Below are positions 17,148-25,970 of a stretch of DNA of 64,000 nucleotides, in pieces. Position 1 is the stretch's first letter. Each line of letters opens with the position of its first letter. The notes beneath the pieces were generated by a model. That model was given only the letters and a program-made list of their open reading frames with translations. It was not told the DNA's origin and made no database searches. The position numbers and the translations under genes are program-made. Source of the stretch: Paenibacillus arenosi (GTDB lineage Bacteria; Bacillota; Bacilli; Paenibacillales; Paenibacillaceae); contig NZ_JACYTN010000002.1 of assembly GCF_014841135.1 (NCBI RefSeq), forward strand, positions 372,001-436,000, in the 5' to 3' direction.

Positions 17148-18016
17148 TAGCGCAGCACCACCAAGTCAAGTAAACTAAATACAAATACTACGACGCTGAG
17201 CACTCCATTCATGGTGAAAAACGCAGTGTTCAAGCGTGTCAAATCATTCGGCTTTACGATAAGATGCTCATAAATCATCAAGCCTGCAGCAATTAATGTT
17301 CCAATGAGATACAACCAGCTTAGCTCCGTCATAAACGTTAACGATATAAAGCCAATTGCTGTCACAATATGAAAACCGCGAGCTATCATAAGCGAGTTTG
17401 CAATACCAAAACGAACAGGAATGGAGTGCAAGCCTTCCTTCTTATCGAATTCATAGTCTTGACATGCATACACAATATCAAACCCTGCCGTCCATAAGGC
17501 GACGGTCAAGAAAAAGACCATTGCAGTCCAATCAACGACATTCGTTACAGCTACCCAGCCACCTAGCGGCGCAAGCGCAATTGTTAAACCAAGAATAACA
17601 TGACAGAGCCAAGTAAAGCGTTTTGTAAACGAATAAAATACGAGCATAAACACAGCAATAGGCAATAATAATAAAGATAATGGCTGTAACTTTAATGCCG
17701 CCCATATTAATAATCCAAATGAAACAACCGTAAACACGATTACTTCACCAAACTTCAACAACCCTGCTGGAATCGCTCGATTAGCTGTACGAGGATTTTT
17801 CGCATCATATGCTGCGTCAATAACTCGATTCAATGCCATAGCAGCACTGCGCGCACCTACCATAGCAACTAGAATCCAGCCAATCTCCGTCCAGCTCGGC
17901 ATTCTACCTTGTAAAGTTATTGCACCTAGAATGGATCCCATAAACGCAAATGGCAAGGCAAAAAGCGTATGTTCAAACTTGATCATTTCAAGAAATACTT
18001 TTATTTTATTAAACAT
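17147..18016 (-). CDS. UbiA-family prenyltransferase
   Basis: A 289-residue integral membrane enzyme with about eight or nine helices. The first aspartate-rich motif is in '[17 protein letters not shown]' (residues about 66-82), and the second is in '[13 protein letters not shown]'. It probably attaches the heptaprenyl chain to the aromatic head group of menaquinone, as the MqnP/UbiA proteins of futalosine users do. ATG 18016 follows AAGGGGA; an in-frame TTG lies two codons upstream. Coupled to ubiE by overlap and to ubiX by one base. Confidence 0.85.
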   Translation of the reverse strand: MFNKIKVFLEMIKFEHTLFALPFAFMGSILGAITLQGRMPSWTEIGWILVAMVGARSAAMALNRVIDAAYDAKNPRTANRAIPAGLLKFGEVIVFTVVSFGLLIWAALKLQPLSLLLLPIAVFMLVFYSFTKRFTWLCHVILGLTIALAPLGGWVAVTNVVDWTAMVFFLTVALWTAGFDIVYACQDYEFDKKEGLHSIPVRFGIANSLMIARGFHIVTAIGFISLTFMTELSWLYLIGTLIAAGLMIYEHLIVKPNDLTRLNTAFFTMNGVLSVVVFVFSLLDLVVLR

Positions 18017-18746
18017 GTTCAATCCCCTTCGTCCCCATATGAAGCGCAGCTACACCCATAAAGAATGGCTTCACTTCAACTCGTTCCAATCCCGCTTCCT
18101 CAAACATACGGGCCAATTGTATATGATCAGGGAAAGAAGCCTGAGATTCCGACAGCCACTGGTATTGCTCATATCGCTTCGCCACCATTTTGCCCATCAT
18201 CGGCATCAACTTCTGGAAGTAGAAATTATAAATACCTTTAAAAGGCTGCGTAGAAGGCTTAGAAGTCTCTAAGCAAACGACTTTTCCACCTGGTTTGACG
18301 ACTCGACGCATCTCACGAATAACCTGCATATAGTCAGGCACATTGCGCAAGCCGAATCCAATCGTCACATAATCAAACGTATTGTCCTCAAACGGAAGTT
18401 CCATCGCATTGCCTTGCACAAGCGTTATTTGCTTGTCCAAGCCTAGCTTGTCTACTTTGGTCTTACCATGTGCTAGCATATTCGCACTGAAATCCAAGCC
18501 GTAAACCGCTCCCGTTTCCGTTGCTTGTGCAAGCTGAATCGTCCAATCACAAGTACCGCAGCATAGATCGAGAGCCTTCTGCCCACGTTGAACGTTCATC
18601 TTCTTCATCGTGTACGCTCTCCATGCTATGTGGCGACGGAAGCTTATGATGTCGTTCATCACATCGTATTTCGGTGCGATATTTTCAAATACCGCATGTA
18701 CATGTTGCTCTTTAGCTTTGCCTTCCTTCGGCGAATGTGTCTTCAC
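18009..18746 (-). CDS. menG: Demethylmenaquinone methyltransferase
   Basis: A 245-residue SAM-dependent C-methyltransferase of the UbiE/MenG family that performs the last step of menaquinone synthesis. '[15 protein letters not shown]' (SAM motif I, about residues 58-72) and '[11 protein letters not shown]' are characteristic, as is '[12 protein letters not shown]'. Two cysteines flank motif I. It is called menH in older B. subtilis literature. It overlaps the next gene by eight bases and follows hepS. Confidence 0.94.
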   Translation of the reverse strand: MKTHSPKEGKAKEQHVHAVFENIAPKYDVMNDIISFRRHIAWRAYTMKKMNVQRGQKALDLCCGTCDWTIQLAQATETGAVYGLDFSANMLAHGKTKVDKLGLDKQITLVQGNAMELPFEDNTFDYVTIGFGLRNVPDYMQVIREMRRVVKPGGKVVCLETSKPSTQPFKGIYNFYFQKLMPMMGKMVAKRYEQYQWLSESQASFPDHIQLARMFEEAGLERVEVKPFFMGVAALHMGTKGIEHV

Positions 18747-18834
18747 GTCACGTCACCTAGTCCTTTCATCGCCTATTTAACAACTGGTTCGTCACTTATC
18801 GGCGTTAAGATACAGCTTGTACACAAATACAAAC

Positions 18835-19665
18835 CTATATCGCAAGTTCAGAAACAATTGACTCCACAAAAGAAGATTGCGTATCGCTCACAATTGCACC
18901 TAAAATGGTGGACAATCGCTCTTCAACAGACTTCATTCTCTCATGCAAAATCAACTCTGGCTTGCATTGCTGCAGCAACTCATTCCACTCCTGCTCGATA
19001 ATTCCTTCATGCTGCCAACGATTAAGTTGAGCGGATGATGCATGTGCCATAACGAACCAATATGTCCAACTATGAGACTCCACAGCATGCTGTTTCACCA
19101 TCTCTAACTCTTCTTGAATTACTTCTCGTTCACTAATTAAATCAAGCAATTGTTCGTATAATTCAACATCAGCACGATTGAGCCATTCATTAAAAGCGTG
19201 GAACAGACATTGTTTTATTTTCACTGCTTGCTCATAATAGCGGCTGTGATTCATAGATCCATCACGCACACTAGCAGCTACGGTCATCTTCAAGCGATTT
19301 ACTTCACAAACTGCTCGACTAAGCAGCTGAATCGCTTCAATTTGCCCCACTTCGGCTAACATTTGATAAAAGCGGCTGCTGAAATAGTCTCCTGCCAGCA
19401 CTTTGAGCTGTCGAGAACGCATATTCCGATCACTGGTGGAACTACTCGCATACTCAACCGTATGATGCGTATCGATTCCAAGTTGTACAAGTAACGTTAC
19501 CGCTGCCATACGTTCCGTAATCTGTTGGTTATCTTCGTTCCGCTTCAAAAAGGCGTACAGCAAAGCTATCCGCTCATTCGCGAACGATGGCAGCTTCGTG
19601 TGCGCCTGAATCATGTCATGTCCCACATAACGCTTTACTTCTTGCGGAATAGCATATCCTTTCAT
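18835..19665 (-). CDS. hepS: Heptaprenyl diphosphate synthase component I
   Basis: A 276-residue protein, the non-catalytic regulatory subunit that pairs with HepT. It is mostly helical with no aspartate-rich motif, as expected. 'ALLYAFLKR' near residue 34 and 'VLAGDYFSSRFYQMLAE' (about 115-131) are typical of the family. ATG 19665 is chosen because GGAGG lies seven bases upstream. The gene order mtrB - hepS - menG - hepT is conserved in Bacillales, here with ubiA, ubiX and mqnA inserted. Confidence 0.85.
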   Translation of the reverse strand: MKGYAIPQEVKRYVGHDMIQAHTKLPSFANERIALLYAFLKRNEDNQQITERMAAVTLLVQLGIDTHHTVEYASSSTSDRNMRSRQLKVLAGDYFSSRFYQMLAEVGQIEAIQLLSRAVCEVNRLKMTVAASVRDGSMNHSRYYEQAVKIKQCLFHAFNEWLNRADVELYEQLLDLISEREVIQEELEMVKQHAVESHSWTYWFVMAHASSAQLNRWQHEGIIEQEWNELLQQCKPELILHERMKSVEERLSTILGAIVSDTQSSFVESIVSELAI

Positions 19666-19749
19666 CCTCGTGCCTCCGAATGCAATCATCCATCTGGATG
19701 TCGTGATCTTGATTATTATAGCATATTGTCAGTAAGACGGTGATATTTT

Positions 19750-20322
19750 TTATAGCCTAACACGCGCTCCAAATTGTTCAGTCCACAGTGTTGTATAACT
19801 CAATCGCATGGCTCGTATCGCTTGAACGGAAAGGGGATGTCCATTTTGGACTAGCTCATTCAAGACAGATGCGGTGACTTGATCGCGAAGTGAATCCAAT
19901 GCGAGCAGCACATGTTTTTGGCGACGTTCTTTATTTTCAATGATAACTCTAAGTTCCAAACGATTAATATTGTCCGTCTCATAAAAACTAAAGTGAAGCC
20001 AGCGGTACAATTCTTCATAAATGATTCTCGGGTGATGGATACTGGCAGCTACACGGATGTCCAGTGATAGTAAGCCTGAATCACTCCATTTCACACGGCT
20101 AATAGGCAATTGAGTAGGCAAAGAGAGCAGCGCATCTACAAGCTTATCATTTTCTATGTGCATGGCTTGATTAATCGTACTCATCATTGGCATTGCTTTT
20201 AGCTCATTGCCATGCAAGCTGCGCCCTGAGGACAACATTCCTAGAGCAAAGACTACAATCGTAACGCTCAATATGTATAACGTCGTGTTACGGAGTGCTT
20301 TCTGCCATCTTCGCAACTTCAC
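19750..20322 (-). CDS. Uncharacterised protein with N-terminal membrane anchor
   Basis: A 190-residue protein starting at GTG behind AAAGGGTG. Residues about 14-31 form a hydrophobic segment, probably a membrane anchor or uncleaved signal; the rest is soluble, arginine-rich and of mixed helix and strand character. I do not recognise the family. It lies between mtrB and hepS, on the same strand, where B. subtilis has no gene, and is probably transcribed into the quinone cluster. Confidence 0.65.
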   Translation of the reverse strand: MKLRRWQKALRNTTLYILSVTIVVFALGMLSSGRSLHGNELKAMPMMSTINQAMHIENDKLVDALLSLPTQLPISRVKWSDSGLLSLDIRVAASIHHPRIIYEELYRWLHFSFYETDNINRLELRVIIENKERRQKHVLLALDSLRDQVTASVLNELVQNGHPLSVQAIRAMRLSYTTLWTEQFGARVRL

Positions 20323-20409
20323 ACACCCTTTCGCCTTCCACTAAGTCATCGCAAAGACATACTACCAGTGTCGACGGACGAACTTATGTCCATACCTCAT
20401 TCTATAATG

Positions 20410-20431
20410 AAAAAAAGCAGGCTATGCCTGC
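20410..20431 (-). terminator. Terminator after mtrB
   Basis: GCAGGC-ATA-GCCTGC stem followed by TTTTTTT on the minus strand, directly after the mtrB stop. Confidence 0.82.
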
Positions 20432-20438
20432 CTTTATT

Positions 20439-20660
20439 CTAATCGTCTTTATCCGTATGAACTGTACCATGCTTGCTCATAACCATAGCTTTGCCGCGAA
20501 TCTTGATTGCAGACGTATGATCCGTGAATTGTGCAATGAGAACCTCATTCTTGTCTAATTTTTCGGTGTGATGAAATTTTGTATCTTGCCCTCTTGTCAA
20601 TCCGATAACTTGTACGCCTTGTTCTTTCGCCTTAATGACAACAAAATCCGTTTGTTCCAC
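20439..20660 (-). CDS. mtrB: Tryptophan RNA-binding attenuation protein TRAP
   Basis: A 73-residue protein that forms an 11-subunit ring, binds tryptophan between subunits and wraps (G/U)AG-repeat RNA around itself. The RNA-contact residues of B. subtilis TRAP (Lys37, Lys56, Arg58) correspond to Lys34, Lys53 and Arg55 here, in 'EKLDK' and 'SAIKIRG'. The tryptophan-pocket segments '[12 protein letters not shown]' and 'FTDHTSA' are intact. The start is GTG after GGAGGGG. Its target is the eleven-triplet site at 10113-10165. The folE (mtrA) gene that precedes mtrB in B. subtilis is missing here. Confidence 0.96.
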   Translation of the reverse strand: MEQTDFVVIKAKEQGVQVIGLTRGQDTKFHHTEKLDKNEVLIAQFTDHTSAIKIRGKAMVMSKHGTVHTDKDD

Positions 20661-20700
20661 GTCAACCCCTCCTTATTAAATAAGTGTACCACATAAAGTA

Positions 20701-20722
20701 AGCCGTGACATTCGTCACGGCT
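20701..20722 (-). repeat. Perfect nine-base-pair hairpin between HU and mtrB
   Basis: AGCCGTGAC-GAAT-GTCACGGCT on the minus strand, 26 bases after the HU stop. It lacks a continuous T tract (next bases TACTTTATG), so it may be a weak terminator, a processing site or a 3'-stabilising structure for the abundant HU message. Confidence 0.6.
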
Positions 20723-20748
20723 GAGCAAAGACAGTCCTATGTAAAAGC

Positions 20749-21021
20749 CTATTTGATGCCTTCTTTCAACGCTTTGCCTGGTTTGAACGCAGGGATCTTG
20801 CTAGCAGGGATCTCGATCTCTTCACCCGTTTGCGGGTTACGGCCCTTGCGAGCGGAACGCTCACGAACCTCGAAGTTACCGAAGCCTACCAACTGAACCT
20901 TATCGCCTTCTTGCAGTGCAGTGGAAATCGCTTCGAATACTGCGTCTACAACTTTTGTTACATCTTTCTTAGGAAGTTCAGTTGACTCAACGACTTGCGT
21001 AATCAATTCGGACTTGTTCAT
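20749..21021 (-). CDS. hbs: DNA-binding protein HU
   Basis: A 90-residue histone-like protein that bends and compacts DNA. '[10 protein letters not shown]' at the N-terminus, '[21 protein letters not shown]' in the DNA-binding arm (residues about 46-66) and the C-terminal '[13 protein letters not shown]' are canonical. Strong GGGAGGTGAGC precedes the ATG. Position between spoIVA and mtrB matches B. subtilis hbs, but an ABC transporter and an MFS island have entered between spoIVA and hbs. Confidence 0.97.
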   Translation of the reverse strand: MNKSELITQVVESTELPKKDVTKVVDAVFEAISTALQEGDKVQLVGFGNFEVRERSARKGRNPQTGEEIEIPASKIPAFKPGKALKEGIK

Positions 21022-21200
21022 GTATGCTCACCTCCCGATTCAAGTATGTGGTTATCCATTGTTTACACTAGTTCCTATAAAAATATACCTAAGTATATCC
21101 TATACGGAGTCCCTTAGCATGTAATCGTACATTTGGAACAAATTTATAGTAATATACCCTCAGATCAATTGCAAGTAGCGATATGACTGCTACTTATAAA

Positions 21201-22220
21201 TTATGAAGAAGAAGAACGCCCTCGATTCACCACATAAAACGTAATCGAAAGTGCCAACACGAGAACCGTCCCTTTAATAATATCGTGTGTGTAATACTGC
21301 AAGTTCATCATCGTTAATCCATTAACAAGCACACCTATAAGCAGCGCACCTATAAAAGTACCGAATACATTCGGTTTGCCCGCTCCAAAAACAGAGAAAC
21401 CAACAAATACAGCCGCTACTGCCTCCATCAAAAGTGGCGCACCTGCATCAATTTCTCCCGTTCCTACTCTTGATGTAAATAAAATACCACCAATTGCAGC
21501 GCAAATCCCTGATATAACATAAGCCAGTGTCCGAATTCGATTCACTCGGATACCAGACAAACGTGCAGCCTCACGGTTGCCACCAGTCATATACATCTGT
21601 CTGCCAAAACGAGTATAACGCAGCAGCAGATGTGCAGCTACAATAGCCAGCACCATGAACAGTACAGGGATAGGAACGCTGAGGCTACCAATATAGAACT
21701 CTCCTTGACCAATCGTCTGAAATGACGTTGTAATAACACCTGGAGCCTTAGTGCCGTCAGGGAATAACATATGATCATTAATGGAGTAGCCTTTTGTATA
21801 CGTCTTGTGAATACCTGCAATTATGTACATAACAGCTAGCGTCGCTAATAGATCAGGAACACGAAATTTGATAATAAAAAGTGCATTCAGCAAACCTACT
21901 AAAGCACCAATTAATAGTGGCACTCCAATGACGACGATCATCGGCATTTCATACCACACCATCATTGACGCGGTTACGACGGTCGTAAGTGAAACGGTAG
22001 AGCCTACTGACAAATCAAATCCATCCACAATCAATGAAAAAGTAACACCTAACGCCACAAAGGTTACGATCGATATGGAAGCCATAATATCCCCAATATT
22101 AGAGGCCGTCAAAAAATGTTCAAGCCGCAGTGAAAAGTAGACAAACACTCCAATGACTACAAATATAGCTCCATAACGGAATAAAAAGTGCAATAGTTTA
22201 TGTTTAATACCTACTTCCAT
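21201..22220 (-). CDS. Sugar-type ABC transporter permease
   Basis: A 339-residue membrane protein of the RbsC/YtfT (BPD_transp_2) family with about eight to ten helices. The segment 'ANVSG..GNREAARLSGI' (about residues 215-226) is the conserved cytoplasmic loop that contacts the ATPase. It is the last gene of a three-gene operon and starts two bases after the ATPase stop. The substrate is probably a sugar or a purine-like compound by family; it cannot be told from sequence. Confidence 0.85.
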   Translation of the reverse strand: MEVGIKHKLLHFLFRYGAIFVVIGVFVYFSLRLEHFLTASNIGDIMASISIVTFVALGVTFSLIVDGFDLSVGSTVSLTTVVTASMMVWYEMPMIVVIGVPLLIGALVGLLNALFIIKFRVPDLLATLAVMYIIAGIHKTYTKGYSINDHMLFPDGTKAPGVITTSFQTIGQGEFYIGSLSVPIPVLFMVLAIVAAHLLLRYTRFGRQMYMTGGNREAARLSGIRVNRIRTLAYVISGICAAIGGILFTSRVGTGEIDAGAPLLMEAVAAVFVGFSVFGAGKPNVFGTFIGALLIGVLVNGLTMMNLQYYTHDIIKGTVLVLALSITFYVVNRGRSSSS

Positions 22221-22222
22221 AC

Positions 22223-23818
22223 TTATAGCTCCCCTTCTTTGCCGGCGCTAGCGTAGAACAAGAGCTGTTCTTGGGTAGCTGCATGTCGATCAAATTCTTG
22301 AACTATCTTCCCGTCACACATCACAAGAATTCGATCTGCGATCCCTATCGCTTCTGCAAATTCGCAAGTAAAGTACAGAATGGCATGTCCCTGCTTCGCT
22401 AAATCACCGATAATTTGAAATATATCCTCTTTCGCACCGACATCAACACCTTTGGTAGGCTCATCAAATACATATACATCCGCATCGGATTCCAGCCACT
22501 TTCCGATTGCTATTTTTTGTTGATTACCACCGCTTAAATATTGAACCAGCGTCTGAATCGATGCTGTTTTAATTCGAAGTTTTTCGACGATTTCCGCCGC
22601 AAGTTGACGTTCTTTCTTAGCGTTAATCCACCCACTCCAGCTCGATAGTTGGTTTAATAGGGGGAGACTCACATTGGTTTCCACCGATTCATGTACGATA
22701 AGCCCTTGTTTGCGTCGCTCTTCCGGTACTAGTACAACTCCCTTTGCAATCGCATCCGCAGGCTCCTTGAAGCGAACCGACTGGCCTCTAATGTAGATGG
22801 AACCCGCTTCGGGCTGCTCCACACCCGTTAATAATCTTGTAGTCTCCGTTTTACCTGCTCCAACGATACCAACCACAGCCACAATTTCGCCGCTATGTAC
22901 AGAAAAATCAACACCACGAACTCGATGACCAGATATGAGATTTTTCGCTTCCAAAACAACTTCACCGATCGGAACAACTTCCTTTTGCACCCGCTCCTCT
23001 AGCGTGCGTCCTAGCATATGACTGACGACATCCTGTATCGATAGCTTCGAAACATGGTCTGTATGAACCCTAACCCCATCTCTCATAATCGTAATACGAT
23101 CACAAATAGCAAATACTTCAGGTAAGCGATGCGATATAAAAATGACGACGAGCCCTTGCTCTTTCATCAGCTGCATAACAGCAAACAGTCGTGCAGCTTC
23201 CTCCTGACTAAGGGGTGCTGTAGGTTCATCAAAAATAACCACTTTCGCCTGCCCAATAAGTGTTCTTGCAATAAGAACCATTTGCTTTTCTGCCAATGAT
23301 AGCTCTGACACGAACTTTGTTAGTGGTAGCTCCACCCCAAGCTTGGCACATGCATCAGCCGCCTGCCGCTGCTGCTGAGCAGGACTAACCCACCAAGATG
23401 CTGTGTCTTGCGCCATCTGATCCAACATAATATTTTCTGCGACCGTTAATTGTGAGACAAGCGCGGTATCCACTTCTTGATAGACACAGTAAATCCCCAC
23501 ACTACGCGCGTCTTTCGGCTGCTCAATTTGCAGCTCCATCCCGTGCAGTTCGATCTGGCCTGCATCGGATGAATAAGCGCCAGAGAGCACTTTCATAAGC
23601 GTACTTTTCCCAGCCCCATTTGCTCCCAAGAGTGCATGGATTTCACCACTATATGCTTCAAAATCAACTGCCTTAAGTGTCGGTACCCCATTAAAACTCT
23701 TTTCTATACCCACCATGCGTAATAAGGAGCGAGAGAGAGCCATATCACTCTCACTTCCCTGCTCCTTATTTACGATCGTGGGTGAAGATTCTGCTGCGTA
23801 TCGTGTTGTCAGCGTCAT
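22223..23818 (-). CDS. Sugar-type ABC transporter ATPase, two nucleotide-binding domains
   Basis: A 531-residue duplicated ATPase of the RbsA/MglA class. The first Walker A is 'GANGAGKST' (about residues 67-75) with the signature 'LSLAEKQM' and Walker B 'VVIFDEPTAPLS'. The second domain has a degenerate Walker A 'GIVGAGKTETTR' and the signature 'LSGGNQQK' with 'VYVFDEPTKGVD'. The degenerate second site is normal for the class. GGTGGGG precedes the ATG. It lies between the substrate-binding lipoprotein and the permease. Confidence 0.92.
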   Translation of the reverse strand: MTLTTRYAAESSPTIVNKEQGSESDMALSRSLLRMVGIEKSFNGVPTLKAVDFEAYSGEIHALLGANGAGKSTLMKVLSGAYSSDAGQIELHGMELQIEQPKDARSVGIYCVYQEVDTALVSQLTVAENIMLDQMAQDTASWWVSPAQQQRQAADACAKLGVELPLTKFVSELSLAEKQMVLIARTLIGQAKVVIFDEPTAPLSQEEAARLFAVMQLMKEQGLVVIFISHRLPEVFAICDRITIMRDGVRVHTDHVSKLSIQDVVSHMLGRTLEERVQKEVVPIGEVVLEAKNLISGHRVRGVDFSVHSGEIVAVVGIVGAGKTETTRLLTGVEQPEAGSIYIRGQSVRFKEPADAIAKGVVLVPEERRKQGLIVHESVETNVSLPLLNQLSSWSGWINAKKERQLAAEIVEKLRIKTASIQTLVQYLSGGNQQKIAIGKWLESDADVYVFDEPTKGVDVGAKEDIFQIIGDLAKQGHAILYFTCEFAEAIGIADRILVMCDGKIVQEFDRHAATQEQLLFYASAGKEGEL

Positions 23819-23847
23819 ATCAGCCCCACCTTTGCTGGATATTGCAA

Positions 23848-24987
23848 TTATTTATATGGAAACGACTTCATCCACTCTTTCTCCCCTTGCTTGCTGCCGC
23901 TCCAACCTTGTACATACTGTCCAAGTTCATTTGTTGATACTTGTTTGTCTTTTGGCAGATCATCACGCTTTACAAATACCGGTTCAAGGACAACACGATC
24001 TTCTGTTTGTTCACCGTACAACTTTTGATATAAATAGCGCACTTGTACACGCCCGATGTCTTTCGGATCAACAGCAGCCGTTGCAATCCATGGACTAGAC
24101 TGATCTTGAAGCATTTGCAAATCCTCATCACTCATATCGATACCATATACTTTGATTTCATCCCGGCCTGCTTGCTTGATCGCTCGTGAAGCACCTTTAG
24201 CGAATTCATCCCAGGCAGCCCACACGGCCGTAATATCACCTTTATTAGGATACTGCTTCAAAATAGCTTCCATCTTAGCCTGTGTATCCAATGCTGTACT
24301 GCTGGATGCAGCACCAAATGCCGCAATTTCTTTAATATCCGGATATTTTTGTTGGAAAGCAGCATACGCCGTCTGACGACGTTCCATCGGGGCAAATCCA
24401 GCTACCCAGATTTTCACGATATTTCCTTTTCCACCCGCATCCGCTGCCAACTGCTCTAATGTCAATTCAGCCATTTTCTCATCCCCTTGTTCGAGGACAG
24501 TGACACCCGGAATATCTAGTAACGCATCAAAGGCGACGACAGGAATCTTATTTTCCTGTGCCTTCTTAATCCCTTTCGTCAATGCCTCTGGTGTGCCATG
24601 ATCGGTTAAAATACCATCAAAGTTCTGGTTCACAGCCATATTTACGTATGTAGCCATCTTAGATTTATCTCGTTCAGCGACGAACACCGTCAACTCTCCA
24701 CCAAATCGCTCTACTTCTTCCTTAACGCCTTCAGCATACTGCTGCGAGAACGTTCCTGTATTTAATTCCATGACTAGCGCGATCCGCTTGCCTTTTAGAT
24801 CCTTTTCGTTCTCAACTTTATTTTCTTCCTGCTGATTTGCTGTTTTCGTTGTTTGTGTCGTTCCACTCTCACTACCACCTGTCGACTGTCCTGCTGACTT
24901 AATTCCACATGCAGATAAAATGATAGAAAAACATAAAATAGCAGAAAACATTCCCCACATGCGCCCTCGTCTCAACGTTGTCCCCAT
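23848..24987 (-). CDS. Sugar-type ABC transporter substrate-binding lipoprotein
   Basis: A 379-residue type I periplasmic-binding protein (RbsB-like, peripla_BP_4). The signal peptide ends in the lipobox 'LSAC' (about residue 27), so the protein is lipid-anchored outside the membrane. A Thr/Gln/Lys/Glu-rich linker follows, then 'KRIALVMELNTGTFSQQ' opening the binding fold, with 'DGILTDHG', 'VYGIDMSDED' and 'AAVDPKDIG' later. ATG 24987 is chosen because AGGGG lies just upstream and the signal peptide begins there; longer in-frame starts would abut the promoter. The ligand is unknown. Confidence 0.9.
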   Translation of the reverse strand: MGTTLRRGRMWGMFSAILCFSIILSACGIKSAGQSTGGSESGTTQTTKTANQQEENKVENEKDLKGKRIALVMELNTGTFSQQYAEGVKEEVERFGGELTVFVAERDKSKMATYVNMAVNQNFDGILTDHGTPEALTKGIKKAQENKIPVVAFDALLDIPGVTVLEQGDEKMAELTLEQLAADAGGKGNIVKIWVAGFAPMERRQTAYAAFQQKYPDIKEIAAFGAASSSTALDTQAKMEAILKQYPNKGDITAVWAAWDEFAKGASRAIKQAGRDEIKVYGIDMSDEDLQMLQDQSSPWIATAAVDPKDIGRVQVRYLYQKLYGEQTEDRVVLEPVFVKRDDLPKDKQVSTNELGQYVQGWSGSKQGEKEWMKSFPYK

Positions 24988-25054
24988 CTCAACATCCCCT
25001 ATTGTATATTTAGCGTGCTTATAACCAACATTTTCCGCACAACTATTAGACAAT

Positions 25055-25083
25055 AATATAAACGTTATTTCCTAGTATGTAAA
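25055..25083 (-). promoter_or_regulatory. SigA-type promoter of the ABC transporter operon
   Basis: TTTACA (25083-25078), 17 bases, TATATT (25060-25055) on the minus strand, about 70 bases upstream of the lipoprotein start. Confidence 0.65.
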
Positions 25084-25136
25084 TCGGTTTTAAGGTATTT
25101 AATCGTTTTTCCATTAAAATTCAATTAAAATCACAT

Positions 25137-25176
25137 AAAAAAAGGGTGCTTACCCTCTAAACGGCAAGCAACCCTT
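25137..25176 (-). terminator. Terminator after the 25186-25467 gene
   Basis: Long stem AAGGGT-TGCTTGCC / GGGTAAGCA-CCCTT with a seven-base loop followed by TTTTTTT on the minus strand, nine bases after the stop. It isolates the small gene from the ABC operon. Confidence 0.85.
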
Positions 25177-25185
25177 GAGTTATAA

Positions 25186-25467
25186 TTATATTGTTTCGCC
25201 TGCTTGTTGTGCAGCCTCCAATAGCGTATCGAATAACTCGTCATCTTCTTCTAATCGTTCATCTAACTTCAGCAACTCTTCTTCTACTCCACTTTCAGAC
25301 GTGTAATGTAGACTATAATCCCATTCTTTTCCCTTCTTACTGTAGATCGTCAACTCGTACGGATGCTGGTAGCCTTCAAGCTTGAAAACAACCGTTCCAA
25401 GGTATGCACCTTCCACATCTGTTTTCATTTGCGCTGACACAATATGTACTTCATTTTGCACGCTCAT
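25186..25467 (-). CDS. Small acidic conserved-type protein of unknown function
   Basis: A 93-residue protein starting at ATG 25467 behind GAGGGA. The first half looks like beta strands ('YLGTVVFKLEGYQHPYELTIY'-type alternation, residues 22-42), and the second half is very acidic with a Glu/Leu-rich helix. I do not recognise the family. It has its own terminator and is monocistronic. The gene is credible from start site, composition and terminator. Confidence 0.65.
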   Translation of the reverse strand: MSVQNEVHIVSAQMKTDVEGAYLGTVVFKLEGYQHPYELTIYSKKGKEWDYSLHYTSESGVEEELLKLDERLEEDDELFDTLLEAAQQAGETI

Positions 25468-25558
25468 CAAAAATCCCTCGCTCTTCTTATCCTACTCCCC
25501 AAAAATAGGGACTTACTATGAGTATACCATTTTCTTAAATAAACTTCATGAGAGCCAC

Positions 25559-25587
25559 TTGACAGATACAGGAATTGCCATTAAATT
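25559..25587 (+). promoter_or_regulatory. SigA-type promoter of a small plus-strand ORF
   Basis: TTGACA (25559-25564), 17 bases, TAAATT (25582-25587) on the plus strand. The next start with a ribosome binding site is ATG 25643. Confidence 0.55.
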
Positions 25588-25642
25588 AGTTATCATAATC
25601 ATCAAAAAAGACATTAGACGAACAACGAAGAGAGGTGTTATC

Positions 25643-25813
25643 ATGATCAATCCTTTTAAATCGATTTATTTCAATGCAAAAAGACGTGTATTACCAATCA
25701 CTACTCTAAACAAGCTATTTAGTGATACGAAATCAAAACGAACTGAATCTGCACTAACTGAACACTTGACAGTAGCAAGAATCACTCTAACAATTTATTC
25801 TAATCTGAAGTAA
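25643..25813 (+). CDS. 56-residue basic peptide of unknown function
   Basis: ATG 25643 follows GAGAGGTG by five bases and a consensus-like promoter by about 55. The product is basic and Thr/Leu-rich, with no signal peptide, cysteine pair or membrane span that I can see. It lies upstream of and on the same strand as the ArsR-type regulator, 80 bases before that gene's promoter. No family is recognised. It may be a real small protein or a leader ORF. Confidence 0.4.
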   Translation: MINPFKSIYFNAKRRVLPITTLNKLFSDTKSKRTESALTEHLTVARITLTIYSNLK

Positions 25814-25892
25814 CATTCGATTTTCATCAAACATTAGTTACGAACCTAATCGACATATATCTGCTTGTAAAAAGTAAGTACAAATAAAACGA

Positions 25893-25921
25893 TTGACTGT
25901 TTCAACTATTACCATTATATT
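25893..25921 (+). promoter_or_regulatory. SigA-type promoter of the regulator gene
   Basis: TTGACT (25893-25898), 17 bases, TATATT (25916-25921), about 45 bases before the AAGGAGA ribosome binding site of the ArsR-type gene. Confidence 0.7.
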
Positions 25922-25970
25922 GTAAACTGAAGACATGTTCGATAAGTATCTAAAAGGAGATTCGAAATTG

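Noticed and set aside
25382-25642. In-frame upstream extension of the 56-codon ORF
   Set aside because: It would start inside the opposite-strand gene at 25186-25467 and run over the promoter; the ATG at 25643 with its ribosome binding site is better.
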